From Chthonomonas sp035294165 (GTDB taxonomy: Bacteria > Armatimonadota > Chthonomonadetes > Chthonomonadales > Chthonomonadaceae), in NCBI RefSeq assembly GCF_035294165.1, contig NZ_DATGLN010000024.1, positions 1-14,900 on the forward strand: a stretch of DNA of 14,900 bases, read 5' to 3'. Numbering within the stretch: the first letter of the stretch is position 1; the number at the start of each line of letters is the position of its first letter. Below, one piece after another: positions 14,174 through 14,900 of this stretch. The translations under genes and the position numbers were made by a program. A model generated the notes under the pieces. It made no database searches. It saw only the letters and a program-made list of their open reading frames with translations, and was not told where the DNA came from.

Positions 14174-14900
14174 TTAAACTCTTTGTAGTACCCGACGCAG
14201 ACGCATAAGTGTGCGTTCGCGTCCTAAGCCCCACAGGGTATCGAACAGTCCGGGCCCCACGGTTCGACCAGTTGTGGCGACGCGGGTAGGATGAACCACC
14301 TGAGCAAAAGGCACTTGAAGCCGGTCTGCGATCTCTTTTGTGGCCTGTTCCAGGGCCTCTTGCTTCCATTCGGGAAGAGCTTCATAGGCTTCGATCTCCA
14401 TCTCGAGCATAGGTTTAAGATGGGGAACCCCAAACCATTTCGCCACAGCTTTCTCCTCATAGCCGTGGGGGTAGTCTAGCGGTTGGAAGAAGAAGCCGAC
14501 AAGGTCGGTTACTTCGGATAAAACCTTCATTCGTTCCATTTCCAGAGGGATGACCCGCCGAGCCATTTCTAACTCGTCTTGGGTGGGTGGATCGGAGATA
14601 AGGCCGGCCTTTATAAGGTAGGGCAGGCACATCCCGATGATACGTCCTGGCTCGCTATGGCGAATGTAGTAACCGTTCATCCAGCGCAGTTTGTCGTAGT
14701 CGAAAACGGCGGGGTGTTCCGACAGCCCTTCGAGAGAGAAGCGCTCGATGATTTCGGGGATGCTCATGATCTCGCGATTCTCCTCTCCGGCAGACCATCC
14801 GAGAAGCACGAGAAAATTGAAGAGGGCTTCGGGCAGGTAGCCTTCGCGCACAAACTCCATGAACTGTGTGGCGCCGTGGCGCTTACTCAATTTTTTTCGG
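14174..14900 (-). CDS. gltX: Glutamyl-tRNA synthetase, C-terminal part (cut by window edge)
   Basis: The gene runs off the right edge; only the C-terminal half or so is present. The first visible residues are EKKLSKRHGA, the class I synthetase KMSKS-type signature in its GluRS form KLSKRHG. Then come FREGYLPEALFNFLVLLGWS-like residues typical of GltX and the anticodon-binding helical domain (FDYDKLRWMNGYYIR). A TTG inside the KLSKR motif could be mistaken for a start, but the reading frame stays open through the edge, so the true start lies outside. The enzyme charges tRNA-Glu (in some bacteria also tRNA-Gln) in the cytoplasm. It is probably the first visible gene of the minus-strand cluster. 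Confidence 0.93.
   Translation of the reverse strand, partial: RKKLSKRHGATQFMEFVREGYLPEALFNFLVLLGWSAGEENREIMSIPEIIERFSLEGLSEHPAVFDYDKLRWMNGYYIRHSEPGRIIGMCLPYLIKAGLISDPPTQDELEMARRVIPLEMERMKVLSEVTDLVGFFFQPLDYPHGYEEKAVAKWFGVPHLKPMLEMEIEAYEALPEWKQEALEQATKEIADRLQVPFAQVVHPTRVATTGRTVGPGLFDTLWGLGRERTLMRLRRVLQRV

Noticed and set aside
14872..14890. TTG at 14888-14890 as the start of a short gene
   Set aside because: It codes for the Leu of the KLSKRHG signature of glutamyl-tRNA synthetase; the frame continues to the window edge.
14891..14899. Run of seven A (minus strand) in gltX as a programmed frameshift site
   Set aside because: The frame is intact and conserved across it; the run simply encodes Lys-Lys before the LSKR motif.

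Overview
The window reads as bacterial chromosome of moderate to high GC with dense coding. Recurrent Shine-Dalgarno (SD) cores of the AGGAGG type sit before genes on both strands. The gene mix combines housekeeping genes (uppP, gltX) with planctomycete-style cytochrome/DUF1549/DUF1553/DUF1501 proteins, a GloVer-repeat surface protein, a FAD_oxidored-family flavoprotein and a xylose-isomerase-like TIM barrel. This suggests a member of the Planctomycetota/Armatimonadota/Verrucomicrobiota sphere. My best guess is an Armatimonadota bacterium close to Chthonomonas; this is inference from gene content only, and no 16S gene is present.

Layout. At 14-277 (+) is a small RRM RNA-binding protein followed by a strong intrinsic terminator. 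From 3071 down to 333 (-) runs a two-gene unit, uppP then a FAD-dependent oxidoreductase, 3 nt apart, with a candidate promoter and operator-like dyad just upstream of uppP. At 3288-5285 (-) is a large exported protein made of seven GloVer-type repeats. The divergent intergenic region 5286-5750 holds a good sigma70-like promoter for each direction and a foldable leader for the plus-strand operon.

The operon at 5751-11701 (+) has four tightly packed genes: a small c-type cytochrome, a cytochrome-WD40 fusion, a large cytochrome/Big-2/DUF1549/DUF1553 protein and a twin-arginine DUF1501 protein. All four appear exported and three carry CxxCH-type heme motifs. This suggests a joint periplasmic or cell-surface redox or catabolic role of unknown substrate. 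A strong terminator closes the operon at 11726-11765.

The last third, read leftward on the minus strand from the right edge, is gltX (partial), two tandem amidohydrolase-fold proteins whose metal-ligand motifs are degraded, and a sugar phosphate isomerase/epimerase-like TIM barrel ending at 11785. The gaps between these genes are 24, 6 and 49 nt, so they are probably co-transcribed. I found no tRNA, rRNA, CRISPR array, insertion sequence or phage gene.

The most interesting items are the four-gene planctomycete-type operon with its internal 303-nt cytochrome duplication, the pair of probable pseudo-amidohydrolases, and the folded leader upstream of the operon.
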